Positions 1 to 12,682 of a stretch of 64,000 nt of DNA are shown here, piece by piece (the stretch's first letter is position 1; every line of letters begins with the position of its first letter). Origin of the DNA: Pleodorina starrii (Eukaryota; Chlorophyta; Chlorophyceae; Chlamydomonadales; Volvocaceae); contig BRXU01000007.1 of assembly GCA_030267565.1 (NCBI GenBank), forward strand, positions 930,001 to 994,000, given 5' to 3'. The position numbers and the translations under genes were made by a program. A model generated the notes under the pieces. It saw nothing but the letters and a program-made list of their open reading frames with translations. It was not told where the DNA came from and made no database searches.

Positions 1-31
1 ATGAAGCCCCCGAAACACACTCCAGGCTAGC

Positions 32-424
32 TTACTCGAGGAGCTGCTCCATGCTCTGCTCGACTTCGGCCCATTCGTAGTTAGACAGAGGCACTTCCGT
101 GACCTGCTCAGCGCCAGTGAAGTTCTCGAATTGGGGCCGGGGGCGGCGGGCTCTGCGCGGCTTCTTCCGGGCATGTACGTCCCGGGGGGGAGGGACAACT
201 CCAAGCATCGCGATCAGCACGAACATGGCGAGACCCCATTTTCTGGGCATAATAATTAAGGGTTTTGGTTTGTGCAACGCAGCGCGGTTTGACGGGTTTA
301 ACGTGACAGCTTGCTGCCGCTGCGGGGGAGTGAGGTCGCCATGACGGGGCCGCACCGGCACACTGAAAAAGGCTTCAAGGCACACAGTACGCCGCAAATA
401 CAGCCAGGTTGACATAGTAAGCAT
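32..424 (-). CDS. short ORF with hydrophobic segment, probably first exon of a gene running off the left edge
   Basis: Not recognised. The ORF can start at 424 or 415. A start at the methionine at 250 gives a shorter protein with a better N terminus: a basic start, a hydrophobic stretch (AMFVLIAMLGVV) and then PPPRDVHA followed by a Lys/Arg-rich patch, which would fit a signal peptide or membrane anchor. The C-terminal half is acidic (EVEQSMEQLLE). The ORF stops at 32-34 in the context CGAGTAAGC. GTAAGC there could be a 5' splice site, so the stop may lie in an intron and the gene may continue to the left. It is divergent from the DYRK gene, with about 170 bp between the start codons. Coding status is moderate: composition looks real, but no family was identified. 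Confidence 0.45.
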   Translation of the reverse strand: MLTMSTWLYLRRTVCLEAFFSVPVRPRHGDLTPPQRQQAVTLNPSNRAALHKPKPLIIMPRKWGLAMFVLIAMLGVVPPPRDVHARKKPRRARRPRPQFENFTGAEQVTEVPLSNYEWAEVEQSMEQLLE

Positions 425-594
425 GCCGTGGAGTCTCGATTGTTAATGCCGTACCGACATGCAAAAAGTCGGTACCTTGCACCTCGCGAGCCACAGTTTA
501 AGTTTTCAATAGACCCGCTCCGGTTTCAATCGCTCTGCTGATGTACATACCAAATATGAACCGTTAGTGGGCGTCCCGGACTTTTTCGGGCAAA
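425..594. promoter_or_regulatory. short divergent intergenic region, candidate shared promoter
   Basis: Only about 170 bp separate the outermost ATG of the minus-strand ORF from the ATG of the DYRK gene (about 345 bp if the internal methionine at 250 is used). Both 5' UTRs and promoters must fit here. I see no clear TATA box. A promoter role is inferred from position only. Confidence 0.35.
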
Positions 595-3500
595 ATGGCA
601 GAGGGGCACGATAAGTACCTGGAGACACTAAATTTCGTGGTTAACTTCTTGCACGAGGAGGGCTTTCATAAAGCTCACAACGTGCTATTGCAAGAATTCA
701 GCACGCGGCTGCAAGGCTCGGCGAGCCCGAGTGCTGAAGGTGCTGTTTTCGCAACTTCGCGCCAATCCATATCGGCATGCTCGGCTCCTCCATCGACCTC
801 CGAGTATGGAGAACGGGCTCTGGAGGCTCTGTCCCCGCCAAGGAGCAAGTCCGCCCAGGCTGGGCCCAGCTGGTAAGATTGAAAGCCAGAGGGAAGCTCA
901 TCGAAGGGCCTTACCAACATGCCTTGCGCTCCTGCCCTTGATCACCAGGGAGGGATTCCCGGGACCATTGGCGCAACCTAAAGCTGCCTCCACGGCCGGA
1001 GCGGTTGAAAGTGCGCCAGTTCAGGGCCCACCGCTGACAGTTCCCAAGCAGGCAGCGGCCAGCCCTACGTCAGCCCCGCCTTCGAGAGCTGGAAAAGCCA
1101 GGGTTTACAGGGCAGCCCACCAACGGCACCGACGTAAGTGGCTCAGGAGGTTGAAGTGGTTGATGTCCGGAACATAATTTGACGTATTGCTCATCTCCTG
1201 CGTGCAGCGGTCTGGGACGGCGAGGTGGATGACTATGAGAATATGGAGGATCCCGGCTACAGCAGGCGCGACGTGCCCAGCCAGGCGCGCTTTGCGGAGA
1301 CCGAGCTGGATGCGTGCAGCGAGGACGGCAGCGAGCGCGCATACTTCATGCACCAGCCGGGCGACTTGAATTACGATGACATCGAGTCGGAAGTCTCGGC
1401 ATCCGACCCAGAGGGCATCACCGCGGCCAGCAGCGTGCAGTCGGGGCAGTACGGCGCCTTCTCGGGTGACGCGCACGACGAGACGTGGGACCTGGGCCCG
1501 ACCGACATCAAGTTCGCAGAGCCCGTCAGCACGCCCAGCAAGAGTCCGGAAAAGCAGGAACCGGAGGAGCGGCGGCCCGTGCTGTCGCGTGTGGAGTCCC
1601 TGAGCAGCTCGTTTAAGGACTTCGAGATGGAGCGTGGCTTCAACGCCGACGGCGAGGGGGAGGGGCAGATCTCGTCCAAGGTATCGGAGTCCGAGCACGT
1701 GGCCGACCCGGCGGAGGTCATTGACTTCCCCGTCAGCGTGGTTAACCACGAGGACGTCGAGCTGTTCCGGCACAACCGCCAGAGCCCCACCTCTTCCATG
1801 GACGTGGCGCGCGGCTCCTTGGCGCCGTCGGTTGCCCCTTCCGAGGGGCAGGCGCCGGAGTCAGCCAGCGGCAAGGAGCGTGGCAGGCGCAAGGGTTCGG
1901 CCAAAAACATGCTTCTGAAGACGTTTGCGGCAGGGTGAGCCGGACGCGCTCTGGAGGGCGCCGTCCTAAGATAAAGCATGAAAGGGTTTTGCGGGCACCG
2001 ATACGCCAGTTTGCTACGTAGTGCCCCAACGGCCGTCCCGCACGATTCACAACGGGCCCGGTGACAGCATTCCGTGTATCCTCACCGGACCTCACCTCCG
2101 CGTGGGGATTGAGCAAGCCGTGGAAAGGCCCCAACCTGCTGGTGTCCATTCCAGCATGCATTGCAAAAATAGTACGAAAGCTGAAGTCAGCTGCGGAACT
2201 CTATCCGCACGTCTTGCAGGCGCAACAGCAATGGTCGCGAAAACGGGCCGGCCACGGGCGGTGGCAGCGCAAACGCGGGCGCCCTTGGCGGCGGAGGGTT
2301 CAGTTTCCCGGTCACCCCTCCATCGGATGAGCCGGAGCAACGACTGTTTACCTCGTGGCCGTCAGTGCGCAGCAGCTGCACGTCGGAGCCGGTCGCGACC
2401 TCCGACGATGACAACGCCCTGCCGGCTGAGTATGCGGATGACGGTGAGCATGGCGGGAAGGGCGTAAAGTATTGCCCCACGGGGTATTTGCCATGGTCTG
2501 AACCGGTGTGGTGATAGCATGCAGATGAGCGCACGTGTCGCTGAACAGTACCAAGCGTGCTAATGTGGGTCATGCAAAGGGGGCATCATTATGGGTTGCC
2601 GATCAACCCAGTACGGTAGCGGACGTGGGACGGGCGGTTTCGCTTGGGTCCGCGTCAGGTTGGGATGTGGCTTTGGGTAGGGAATGCGTTGGGCCCAGAA
2701 GAGCATGGTAGAGCTGCGAAACGGGTGCACGACTACGGGCACGGCTTACAACGCACTGCTCTTTCATGGGGCTTTGCCAGGCCGGAGAGATGCAATGCTA
2801 GGGCGATGCCCCACTTGGGCTCTCGCGGACTCTGTTGCGGTTTCTGTGTACCCGTGCATTGCAAGCTCTGTCCAGAACAAGAAGTGATACTCCTCTCTCG
2901 TGGCGAACGCAGAATACTCAAAATATCGCCTCAGCAGCCGCAGCACGTCTCTGGCAGCCCAGGACTTCCCCGCTGACCGCAAAACCACCGATGGGGACGC
3001 TTCGGGAGCGCCGCCTAGCCCTGACGGCGCTTCTACCTCTGGCAATATCGGCGGCAGCTTTGTGGACACCGCCGATGCCGGGTTGGAGTGGGAATTTAAA
3101 CCCCCAGTCGACCGGCTTGCCAAGAGGGAACGGGAGCCGTCGCTGGAGTTCTCAACGCCCAACACGGACGACGAGAGTGCGGGGACGCCAAAGGCGCTCA
3201 GCTTAGCCGCCAGCGGCGCGCAGCCGGACTTGAGCAGCTCAGCGTCGCCGGGGCAGCCAGGGCCGTCGCCCGAGGTGGCAGAGGATCCGTCGGAGGGTTC
3301 CGCTGCAAGCGGGCGGCATTCGCGAACTGGCGAGGTCGCGGCGGCGACTCTGGACGTGCCAGCTTTTGCGGTGGTTCCGCCCGTGCCGGCCGAGGCGGGC
3401 GCTGCGACGGCGAGCAGCCAGCAGCCGTCTCAGCAGGGGCCGCAGGCGGAGACCATGGACCGGAAAGGTGAAAACATCAGGGGGGTGCAATACGTGCGGT

Positions 3501-6500
3501 TCCACCGTTTTGGGTTGCATGGGAGACACCTTGCTGGGTTGAGTTACGGATGTAAGGCGCGCCGTTTAGATGTGTGATCGATGAATAGAGCGCCCTGTCC
3601 GCGCTTTGGTGCTGTGTTGCTGTTGCTGGAAGAGCAGCCCACCTACGTCGGCCCCAACGCCTGGCTGAAGGCCTGCGTCCGATTGCTTTGGTCGGCGCAG
3701 ACTCGTCCCAAGTGGTGGCGCACAGTATCAACTTCGACGTGGAGGAGCTTGGCGCTGAGTCCCACGACGGGGGGGACGCGGAGCCGTGCCCGCAGTCCCC
3801 GGCCGCTGAGGGCGCCGCCGCCTGCCCCGGCCGGCCCGACCAAACTCAGCCGCCGCTGCAGCAGCAGAAGGATGAAGAGGAGGATTCGGGCGAGCCCGCC
3901 ATTCGCCGCAGTGACCTCGCGGTCGCGTCATTCTCGGAACCAACATCATACGATGGGAATGAGGCGGATGTGGACGAGCCGTTGGATGGGCAAGTGGATG
4001 GTCTTGATGACAGCATTAACGCCATGTTTAATGACGACGACGATGCGACAGGGCCAACGTCGGCTGGCGGCCGCTCCTCCGCTCCGCCTCGGGGGTACGG
4101 CCTGGACGAGGCCGGCGAGCGCATCACCGCCACGCTATACGACCAGGGCGACGCGGCGGACGAGGAGGAAGAGATGGGCGTCGGCTCACTCGTGGGGACA
4201 GCCGCGGAGATACCGGATGAGTGGGGGGAGGAGGACCGGTTGCAAGCACCGGAAGAAGCCAAGGGTGAGGCAACATCACGGGGGGCGTCATTAAATAGCA
4301 CGGGGAAAGCACGTCATCGGGTAGCGGCATCGGGACCGGCAAGCACGATGAGCCTGCTGGAAAGTACAGGTGGTTGCTCCCACGGCGGAGAATAATTTAA
4401 CGTATGCGCATGCCGGGTCCGAACTGCTGTCATTCTTGCGGTTGCAGACTCGGCTTGCAACCGGCCCGAGTCGTCGGTCATGCCGCGGTACCACATGGAC
4501 GAGCAAGGGAACGTGCTGTACGAGTACGAGGCGGGCTACATCGACAAGAAATACGAGGTTTTCGAGCTGCGCATCATCCACCGCCGCCATCGCACGGGCT
4601 TTGAGGAGACAAAGGACTTCCCAATTCGACTCAACGACCTCATAGCGGGCCGGTGAGTGCGCGCGGGCGCATCTGTCTAGCGGTCAAGTCGGGTACCATC
4701 GACAACTGGCGCATGAGGGCACGGACGCCATTCATGGGCTTGGCTGCTTCCTGTCGTTCGAGCGCGGCGATTCGCTTTGACCATGGCACTTACCCGCATA
4801 AACATTGGAAGCAGCTGCACAGTGTTCACTTTCTGCCGGGTGTTGTGCCCCACTGCTTTCGTAACGCGCAGGTATCAGGTGATGGACTTCCTGGGCTCCG
4901 CGGCCTTCAGCCGGGCGGTGCAGGCGCTGGACGTTAAGACCGGGCAGCTGGTGTGCCTCAAAATCATCAAGGTGTGACCGCGGCAGCAGGACAGGTCGCT
5001 ATCGGGGGCTGTCCTGCTGACGCGCCGGTTCATTGATGGCGTGGAAAGAGGCGGCGTGTCGCTTGCGCGGAATGAGCCGGGCCTGCGCTTGATGCGTGCT
5101 GTTGTGCCCGATTTTGCTGTGCGCAGAACAACAAGGACTACTTTGACCAGTCGCTGGACGAGATCAAGCTGCTGAAGTACGTGAACTCCATGGACCCCAA
5201 CGACGAGTACGCCATCGTGCGACTGTATGACTTCTTCTACTACAAGGTGGGTTGCGCTCAGCGGGAAGCCGCTCAACATCCGTTTGGGAATGGAGTTGGT
5301 CTGCGCTAGCAGCATACCTAGACCACAATAGCACCCAGAAACGTCACCTTGTCCGACCTTTCCTAGTGACCTATGCGCAGGCCTGCCCCCGATCGCTATA
5401 CGCGGTCCCCCTTGAAGCCGCAGTGACTCTGCAAACGACAGAGCACCACGTCGTTGTTCTCATCACGTGCAGTGCGCACTTGCTGTGTTGTGTGATTGCG
5501 CACCCACCTCAACAGGAGCACCTGTTCCTCGTGTGCGAGCTGCTGCGCGCCAACCTGTACGAGTTCCAGAAGTACAACAAGGAGTCGGGCGACGAGCTGT
5601 ACTTCACCAACGCGCGCATCCAGCGGATTGCCCGCCAGGCGCTCCGCTCGCTCGCGTTCTTGCACTCGCTGGGCCTCATCCACTCTGACCTGAAGCCCGA
5701 AAACATCCTCATCAAGAGCTATAGCAGGTGTGCGACTGGGGGCACACTGATCAGACCATGTTCACCCAAGCACGATGGGGCTCGCAGGAGGCGCAGCATG
5801 GACATACGGGTACCTGCTTCCAGCGGGTATGAGGACGGATACCGGCGCTTGGTCTGAGAGAGTTGGCCCATCATTTATTTCTGGGTAACTGTGCATCGAT
5901 GGTCGCTGACGGTCGCTGTGCAACAATGGTCGCTTTGCAGGTGCGAGGTCAAGGTCATCGACCTTGGCTCGTCCTGCTTCATCACCGACCAGCTGAGCAG
6001 CTACGTGCAGAGCCGATCGTACCGAGCGCCGGAAGTCATCCTCGGGTTGCCGTACGATTACAAGGTGGACGTCTGGTCGTTGGGTTGCATCTTGGCGGAG
6101 TTGTCCAGCGGCTACGTGCTGTTCCAGGTAAGGGCCTCACTGTGCGGGTTTTTTTATACATTTCTTGTCTGACACCTGTTGCCTGATATCTCTTGCGGCT
6201 ATGTGGCGCGCGGCTGTAAGGTGCTCCTTGGTCCCGCTCTGTGTGAATTCTCCTTTCGAAATTATGGATTGCAAACTGCGTTTATGTGTGAATTTCAGCG
6301 CTTGCCGAGTGCTTGTCTAACTTGATGCTCCTGCTCCTCACTGCTGATTCCAGAACGACTCGCTGGCAACGCTGCTGGCGCGGCTTGAGGGCATCCTGGG
6401 CCCGATCCCCGAGTGGATGCTCCATAAGGGCCGCTATGCGCACCGCTTCTACACGCGCAGCGGGATGCTGTATGAGCGCCCTTCGACAACGCAGCGCTAC

Positions 6501-6822
6501 GAGCTACTCCTGCCGAAGCGCACGTCCCTACGGCACAGGTGAGCACGGCGTACATGGTCGGGTCGACGGCTCCGGGTTTGCAGGCGTGGCGTCCAGCTCG
6601 GAGGTCATCGCAGCGTAGGGATATGTTGCAAGTTCAAGGCGCGGCAGTGGACTGAAATTGCTACATGCTTTGTGCTTTTCCTGCAGGATGCCCGACGCGG
6701 ATGAGGGCCTCCTGGAGTTCGTTTCCTACCTGCTCACGGTGGACCCACGGAAGCGCCCGACGGCTGCAGAGGCGCTGAAGCACCCCTGGTTGCAGCAGGA
6801 GTACCCGTCGCTGGACGGCTGA
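595..6822 (+). CDS. STD1-like (DYRKP): plant-type dual-specificity tyrosine-regulated protein kinase (DYRKP), LisH-like N terminus
   Basis: Twelve exons in consistent phase: 595-739, 1208-1934, 2220-2443, 2913-3467, 3638-4264, 4448-4652, 4872-4971, 5127-5246, 5516-5727, 5941-6127, 6354-6538, 6687-6822; about 1140 residues. A LisH-like helix pair is at residues 8-40. Residues 50-740 are acidic, Ser/Pro-rich and probably disordered. The kinase domain is at about 828-1135: glycine-loop variant GSAAFS, Lys858 (CLKIIK), Glu873, HSDLKPEN with Asp959, DLG with Asp979, and activation segment [11 protein letters not shown] with Tyr993. The sequence [18 protein letters not shown] before the kinase and the whole catalytic domain match plant DYRKP proteins. 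Known: a Chlamydomonas DYRKP (STD1) mutant over-accumulates starch and oil. Inferred: this is that gene or its ortholog. The HCD cysteine usual in the family is Ser here. Exon 5 has a second frame-compatible acceptor (start 3701). Confidence 0.93.
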
Positions 6823-8859
6823 TATAGCATTAGACGAGCCCTGCTGAGCAAGGGGCTGCGACGCCTGCCAGGGCTGGCGTTCGTCTGTGTCGCTCTGGGG
6901 CAATAGTTTCCGGTCTGGCGGCAGCCCCATGGGGCTTGCAGCCCTCTCCAGCCGTCACCTGCACGGCCGGTTGTCAGCGATGAGCTTAACTTGCAGAGGT
7001 GTGGGAAAGGGGCAGTCGTGCTGACGGTCCAGGACCACTTGCTGGGACCGGGGCCTCTGTAAAGGACCGTTACCGCTGGTCCACGCGCTTAGGGCACGTG
7101 CAGCCCTCGTGGGTGTGTGCGATGAGGAGGCGTGCCGAACGCTCGCTGTCTCGCCGCGTCTCGCCGCGTCTCGCTTTGTACATGGTTTTAGAAGTGGGGC
7201 TGCTGGACTTCTGGCGGCATTTTAGATAAGCGTTGATTGGCTGCATCCCGGGGCGTGAGGATTGCGGCCCCAAAACGGTCCGCGGGGCCTGGGGTTTTTA
7301 GGTAGAGGAGAGATTGGCCCTGGCAAGGTGATAATGGACTCGAGACTGCTTGCTGTGAGGACGGTCGAGCTGTAGGGCCTCCAGCCACTGGTGCGGCGTG
7401 GGTGGGTGTGAAGTTTGAACGCAGCAAGGCCTATCTCTGTAGGGCTGCACGCGCATTGCGTGGGCGGTTCCAATGCCCTGTGGGCCATGCTGCCGTACGG
7501 GCGATCCGGTGCATGTAGAAGAGTGCAGTGTCCGCGAATGCTGGTCAGCCCGATGTGGCCAGCCCCAAGCCTAATGCTTGGTCGCACGTGCGCAGAACGG
7601 GAGAGATGCACTGGCTGTGCGTCAACCCGCTGCACTGCCGTGCGGCTGTGTGCAGGTTTACGATACGTACCTGGTGTCATGCTAGCAGCGGGGTGGAAGT
7701 GCGCGCGTTCATGGTATCGTTTTCTTTGTTTCCTGGGGCTTGCCTTGGCAAGGTGCCTCGTACACTGGAACTTGTCATTTTGGGAAGTCAGAACGGGCAT
7801 GGCGGCGCGTGTGCGTGTCCATAAGAAGCTTTTACTCGCAGGGTTCTGTTCATGTGTTGGCGCGGGCCCCGGGCGTCTGTTTGTGGGGAAGCTTGTTGGG
7901 AGCGTTGGGGCGCGGTACGGGTGCGAGGGGGCTCAATCAGCGTCCTTCATTGGACGCACGGGTTATGCTGGAAGGTCAACGCCAAAGCATCACCACTTTA
8001 CTGTATGGAACACAAACGTGCGCCTTATGTACACAGTGGTCACTGTAACCGTGGGCCGACGGCAAGGCAGGCCGTGTTGCGGCATACCAGAAACTGAGTG
8101 GCTCGTCGCAGGCGCGAGGACATGTAAGACACGCAATGCCGATTACCCAGGATTTCATAGCGCAGTCAATGTGCTATAGCCCGTGTCATGCGGGCGGCCG
8201 TGTCCGTTGTTACCAGGAGCTCCTTGACACACCGCTCCGCATACCATGGAGCGCAATCCCAGCAGGGGGAAGCGGGCGACGGTTGTTTTAACGTTCTATG
8301 GGCAGCTTCTGGCTTCGTCCATCGCACACTAAACAAAGAGCATGGATTGCGTTCAAGACCTAAACCCGCCGTGGGGCGGTTACGAGGCAGGCGTGCGGCT
8401 CGAGCACCCATGGCACACTTGGTGTCTGCCGGAGTGGGCATGGTGTTATTCAAATATTGAAGTTATATCGCTCGATGCTTGCGTGCACCTGTGCTACAAT
8501 GCCTCGGGCTCCGGGAACCGGGAATTCCGGGATGCGCCGCAGACGGTTAGGCCGGGTTGTGGACGGTTGGGGGTTCTGGAGCGAGTTCCGTTCACGAAGG
8601 ACGAAGCTAATTAGCTCTGTGCTAACTCGCGTCGTCACTACGATTTGCAGTTCTAATTCAGACCCCTGCCGTGTCCTCTTGCATAAGTCCGAACGGCATA
8701 TCTCACCTATTGTGCACGTTTAAACGCCGCGAGAAACAGCAAATAGAAGAGCACATTTTGAACCCGTAATTGAATATTTTGCGTTGCATCTTGTGCTCAT
8801 AAGTAACTGCCCGAAGGAGTGAGCTTTGCTCTCTTATCAAGCTACAAGCAAAACTCACC
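6823..8859. other. 3' UTR and intergenic region, DYRK to RFC2
   Basis: No convincing exon on either strand. It holds the 3' UTR of the DYRK gene, candidate TGTAA signals, a small tandem array of TCTCGCCGCG near 7148-7176, and the RFC2 5' region. The last 300 bp before RFC2 are lower in GC than the rest. Confidence 0.5.
7058..7062 (+). terminator. TGTAA poly(A) signal candidate for the DYRK gene
   Basis: TGTAA, the usual volvocalean poly(A) signal, lies about 235 bp after the DYRK stop codon. Further copies at 8044-8048 and 8123-8127 could serve a longer 3' UTR. Confidence 0.4.
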
Positions 8860-11800
8860 ATGGCTGCAGCGATGGATGTGGATCCCAAACCCCCTGATGA
8901 GCCAACCACGCGAGGGGGCTTTGAGCTGCCATGGGTGGGTACACTCGACTGGTGCAGGAGGCGCGTACTTTTCGCGCGCTAATGCTCCCTTCCACTGTGT
9001 TGATACCCTACAGTTGGAAAAATTTCGCCCGCAATACATTCATGAAATAGTAGGCAACACAGAGGCTGTCGCACGCCTCCAAGTCATCGCGGAGGAGGGT
9101 AACATGCCCAACGTCATCCTTGCGGTAGGTCACCCCTCCACCACCTTCAGCCCTGACGTGCACCCAGCACGAGTTGAGGCTAACAAGCGTCACTGGCAAT
9201 GCAGCTTGTGGGATCCAGCGTAGAATAGCCCAAATCCCGCAAGGTCACTGGTCTGCCGTCCCCCATGCTTCACCCCGGACACACACCTTGTGGCTTCAGG
9301 GACCCCCCGGCACGGGTAAGACGACCAGCATACTATGCTTGGCACACCAGCTGCTCGGCCCCACGTACAAGGAAGCCGTGTTGGAGCTGAATGCGTCGGA
9401 CGACAGGTATGCCTCGCGTGCGCATGCGCGGTCACATCAAAGCTGGCGCTCCACGCTGTGCCACATGCGGGGTACTCCAGCCAGACAGGCAACCAGATAC
9501 ATTGGCGTTCTGAGTGAGGGTCCCGAATGTTGCCCGGGGGCACTTACTGCCAAGATCCATCCTCCCTTCTTGCCCCTTCAGCTTACTCGGGATCGTTTCG
9601 TTGCCACCGCCTTGCGGTGCCACCACAGAGGCATCGATGTCGTGCGCAACAAGATCAAGATGTTCGCCCAGAAGAAGGTGACGCTTCCGCCGGGGCGGCA
9701 CAAGATTGTCATCTTGGACGAGGCAGACAGGTGTGTGAACGGGCCCCTCGTCGTTACCGTCATTGAGGAGGGACGGGTGAGCGGTTGTGCACCACCCCTG
9801 CTTTGCCAGTGCTGCCTCAGGAGTCATGACAGCCCAACCCGCGCTCTGAATAAACTCACTCCCCCCCTCCCCTTCTTCTCATTCGCCACCTCCTTATCCC
9901 ATGATCCTGCTTTGTGCCGCGCTGCGCTGCGCTGGCTGTTGTCCGTCGCAGCATGACGTCGGGCGCGCAGCAGGCGCTGCGCCGCACGATGGAGATCTAC
10001 AGCAACACCACCCGCTTCGCCCTGGCCTGCAACCAGTCGTCCAAGATCATCGAGCCTATCCAGTCGCGATGCGCCATTGTGCGCTACAGCCGCATCTCCG
10101 ACATCGACATCCTCGCCCGGCTGCGGCTGGTGTGCGAGAAGGAGGGGGTGAGCCGGGAGCGGGACACGGTTTGGCGCGGGACGGCGACTGGTGGCAAAAA
10201 CGACGAAGCCGCAGCGATGGAAAGGAGGCAACACCAATTACATTAGCGAGTGGCGGCGGGGCCCCAGCGGCCGCCCTTTCCGCGAAACCCTTACCCGGCT
10301 GCGGCTGATATGGGGAGGAAGAGGGGCACCAAGGGCTCTTATTGGGGAGGGAGGGAGGGGGGAGTCTCTGGAGAACATGCACGTTTTGGGGGCGGGAGGA
10401 GAGGCCCTCTTAAGAAAGGTGCAGCAGACCCACTTCGCTTCCCCCAAAGCTGTGTCTTGGATTCCGCTGCAAAGGCCGGTCGACCAACGCATCGACCCCA
10501 GATGCCAGCCCTTCCGCCGGTCAGTCAGTCAGTCAGTCACGCAGACGACCTGCATCAACTGCATCAACCCCACCGTACATCCGGGTGACGTACAAATCGC
10601 AGGTGACGTACAATGACGAGGGCATGGAGGCGCTCATCTTTACGGCGGACGGGGACATGCGCCAGGCGCTCAACAACCTGCAGGTGGGGCGGGCAGGAGA
10701 TGGGCTGGCTGGTGGGCTGGCAGGTGGGGTGAATTGGGTGAATGGGGTGTTGATGGCTGAGAATGAGCAGGCAGGTGAGCAGGTTGCGGGATGGGGCAGA
10801 ACCCCGGCGCGGCAAGAGGTTGCGGTGTGAAGGGATGGCCTTGCACGGCAATGCTTAGTGGCGCCAGATTTCCGGCTGCACCCCGGATGCTTGTTCCGTC
10901 CCGCGTTCCCCTCATCAACGGTCCTCCCAATCGCCAATTCAACGGTGTGTGTGTGTGTCGCAGGCGACGCACAGCGGCTTCGGCTTCATCAGCCAGGAGA
11001 ACGTGTTCAAGGTCTGCGACCAGCCGCACCCCAAGCTGGTGGGTCCGTATCTCCGTAGGGTGGTGTCCTGGAGCAGAGCGGGGCGGGGTTGGGGTTTGGG
11101 TAGGGCAGTCCGAAGAGAGGGACTGAGGGAGGGGGTGGGGCGGCGGCAAGGGCTATGGAGCATGCTGCATGCGCGCTGTAGGGCGTGCCCGGGGCGGAGC
11201 TTTAGCTTCAATCAGTGGAGGAGACCCAATGCCCGGCGCAGCTCTCGCATCAGGGCTTAGGAGCTGTGGGCACGGCGATCTGTGTTGCTCCGCGACGGCT
11301 ACCGTCAAGCTGCTGTAGCGCCCCTTTCCGCGCGTGGCCGGCTCCTGCCCGTGGCAGCAGCTGTGCGTTGCGTAATGTTGCTCGCCGGCGCCGGCGTCGT
11401 TTTCCTCGTGCCGCGTTTTTTCCTCCACACGCGGCCGCCCTTACTGGCTGGCCCGCCCGCGCTCGCGGCCTCGGTCTGGCTGTATGCTGCCGCTTCACCT
11501 TTGTGGTAAACGCAACGCAACGCAATGCCTCCTTCCCTCCCTGTCTCCCCTCGAGCAACCTCCCTCCCTCCCCCTCCCCTGCCGCGCCACGCTGTGTGCC
11601 CTGCCCTGCCCCCCCCCTGCAGGTCATGTCCATCATGGAGAACTGCAACAAGGCCGATCTGGACGCGGCATACGCGGGACTCAAGGTGCGGCAGGAGGGA
11701 GGGAAGAGGGCTTCGCAGTGCGTTGAGATGAAGACCGACCGACGGAATAGGTCCAGGGATTGGAAGGGGGAAAAGGGGCAGACATGAGCCTCTGCCGCTG

Positions 11801-12388
11801 CCTACCATAAATCGCGGCTCGTCCGTCCCGAGGCCCCCGACCGTTGCACTGGTGGTGATACGGTACATGTTTCCACTTCTGCCGACCCAAATCAACCCAG
11901 CGGGCGTCCCATAGCCTTTTCCTACTGTGCCTGGGCCCCCTGTCTGGGCCCCCTCTTTCCCCGCTCCCCAAAACCCTAAGTTAAGTGTCTCTCCGTCCCC
12001 GTCCTCGTCCCCATCCCCGTACCCCGTCCACGAATGTGCCTCCCATCAGGAGCTGATGGATCTGGGCTACAGCTCCCACGACATCATCACCACCGTGTTC
12101 CGGGTGGTGCGAAACGCCGACATGCCCGAGTTCCTCAAACTGGAGTACCTCAAGGTGGGTGATGGGTGCGGGTGCGAGGCGTGAATGACAGAGGGCGGGC
12201 GAGGGTTAAGTGGGGAGGGTGGGTTATGGTCTCGCTCTTGGAATTATCTTGATACCCGCTCTTCTCTGCCCGCACGCGCGCAGGAGGTAGGCTTCTGCCA
12301 TATGCGGGTGGCGGAGGGGGTCAACTCTCGACTCCAGCTCAGCGGCATGCTCGCAAAGTTGTGCTCCAAGACGCTGCAAGTGCGATGA
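8860..12388 (+). CDS. RFC2: replication factor C small subunit (RFC2; yeast Rfc4 equivalent)
   Basis: Clamp-loader AAA+ ATPase subunit that loads PCNA in the nucleus. Ten exons: 8860-8934, 9014-9124, 9300-9406, 9629-9730, 9952-10147, 10603-10683, 10964-11038, 11623-11685, 12050-12154, 12284-12388; 339 residues, a normal length for the family. Walker [10 protein letters not shown] is at residues 63-71, Walker B DEAD at 128-131, and the SRC sensor motif (IEPIQSRC) at 165-172. [32 protein letters not shown] and the C-terminal ICAEGVNS-like segment ([13 protein letters not shown]) closely follow human RFC2 and plant RFC2. The start is the first ATG, giving a short N terminus ([15 protein letters not shown]) before the conserved LEKFRPQY. 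One variation: family WVEKYRP is W-LEKFRP here. All junction phases close exactly. Naming follows human/Arabidopsis; in yeast numbering this is Rfc4. Confidence 0.96.
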
Positions 12389-12511
12389 GCGTTGACTCAA
12401 TGCTTTCGGAGATTCGGGTTTCGGATTTCAACCGCGCCGTTGTGTTCCGGTTGAAAAGTTCTGTACGGCAACGGTCAGGAAATTGCCAAGCTGTGCTTCA
12501 ATCTTACTTCC

Positions 12512-12516
12512 TGTAA
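12512..12516 (+). terminator. TGTAA poly(A) signal candidate for RFC2
   Basis: TGTAA about 125 bp downstream of the RFC2 stop codon, well before the next start codon at 12683. Confidence 0.5.
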
Positions 12517-12682
12517 GAGGTCTGCCTCGGATGGTGCTCTCATTCCAGAAGCAGCGTACTGTACGCTAACCGTCAGGTCCAGAGTATTAGGCGACATAAG
12601 CTACCGAGCATGTTTACCGGTACCGTATCTCTTATGTGCAAGACTACCCCGTACACCTGATTAACATTGATGTGACATAAGG

